A stretch of DNA of 5,094 nt, taken from the NCBI GenBank assembly GCA_030601605.1, contig JAUVTI010000150.1, forward strand, positions 1 to 5,094. The letters are read 5' to 3'. This document shows positions 4,929 through 5,094 of this stretch, one piece after another. Within the stretch, counting starts at the first letter, position 1. Every line of letters starts with the position of its first letter. A program made the translations under genes and the position numbers. The DNA is from Gemmatimonadales bacterium. GTDB lineage: Bacteria > Gemmatimonadota > Gemmatimonadetes > Gemmatimonadales > GWC2-71-9. Under the pieces are notes generated by a model, which made no database searches, was not told the DNA's origin, and saw nothing but the letters and a program-made list of their open reading frames with translations.

Positions 4929-5094
4929 GTGAAGATAGCCCTGACCGTAGCGGGATCGGACTCCGGCGGCGGCGCCGGGATCCAGGCCGACCTCAAAACG
5001 TTCCACCAGTTCGGCGTCTTCGGCACCAGCGTGATCGTGGCGGTGACGGCCCAGAACACCCGGGGCGTGTCCGGAGTGCACAGCGTCCCGGTGG
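4929..5094 (+). CDS. thiD: Hydroxymethylpyrimidine/phosphomethylpyrimidine kinase, N-terminal part
   Basis: Only the first 55 codons are in the window; the gene runs off the right edge. The translation from GTG contains ALTVAGSDSGGGAGIQADLK, then TFHQFGVFGTSVIVAVTAQNT and RGVSGVHSVPV. This is the diagnostic N-terminus of ThiD, a ribokinase-like kinase that phosphorylates 4-amino-5-hydroxymethyl-2-methylpyrimidine twice in thiamine diphosphate synthesis. The Gly-rich SDSGGGAGIQAD segment is the family's pyrimidine-binding N-terminal motif, and Q-N-T-R-G is also conserved. GGAGG with 6-base spacing supports the GTG start. The gene diverges from the RNA methyltransferase. The short upstream gap leaves no room for a TPP riboswitch, and none is seen. 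The C-terminal catalytic part cannot be judged. Confidence 0.93.
   Translation, partial: MKIALTVAGSDSGGGAGIQADLKTFHQFGVFGTSVIVAVTAQNTRGVSGVHSVPV

Noticed and set aside
4860..5081. N-terminal extension of the RNA methyltransferase to 5081
   Set aside because: The extra 74 residues run antisense through thiD and the heptamer array, and family members start at the MASNLVSEVR region.

Overview
This is a GC-rich window (about two thirds G+C by eye) from a Gram-negative-type bacterium. Two exported DUF4097 proteins lie beside an ECF sigma factor and an anti-sigma factor whose C-terminal half is an Ala/Arg/Glu-rich helical domain. That combination, and the wording of the proteins, recalls Gemmatimonadota. 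The lineage is an inference from protein style, not a search result.

Layout, left to right. Positions 1-324 hold no convincing gene. They contain a degenerate 21-bp tandem repeat whose best units centre on the palindrome CCGAAGCTTCGG, followed by a strong intrinsic terminator reading leftward (259-293). From 325 to 4859 six genes all lie on the minus strand, with gaps of only 4 to 48 bases. In transcription order they are a SpoU/TrmH-family RNA 2'-O-methyltransferase (4859-4089), an A24 prepilin peptidase (4084-3329), an ECF sigma factor (3280-2705), its zinc-finger anti-sigma factor (2693-2031), and two paralogous secreted DUF4097 beta-repeat proteins (1996-1148 and 1101-325). After a 69-base divergent intergenic gap, a plus-strand thiD begins at a GTG (4929) and runs off the right edge.

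How the genes may work together. The sigma and anti-sigma genes form a standard membrane signalling pair: a cytoplasmic HxxxCxxC domain, one transmembrane helix, and a periplasmic helical domain. The two DUF4097 genes directly downstream encode signal-peptide proteins with ladders of TVNG-like repeats, consistent with a beta-solenoid outside the inner membrane. The likeliest reading is a cell-envelope sensing or response module in which the DUF4097 proteins are outputs or modulators; their molecular role is unknown. The RNA methyltransferase and prepilin peptidase are probably housekeeping genes that share the transcription unit or simply abut it.

The most unusual non-coding signals are the 21-bp phased dyads beyond the terminator, and four perfect tandem copies of GGGAAAC in the thiD/methyltransferase intergenic gap, which match a canonical G-quadruplex pattern.
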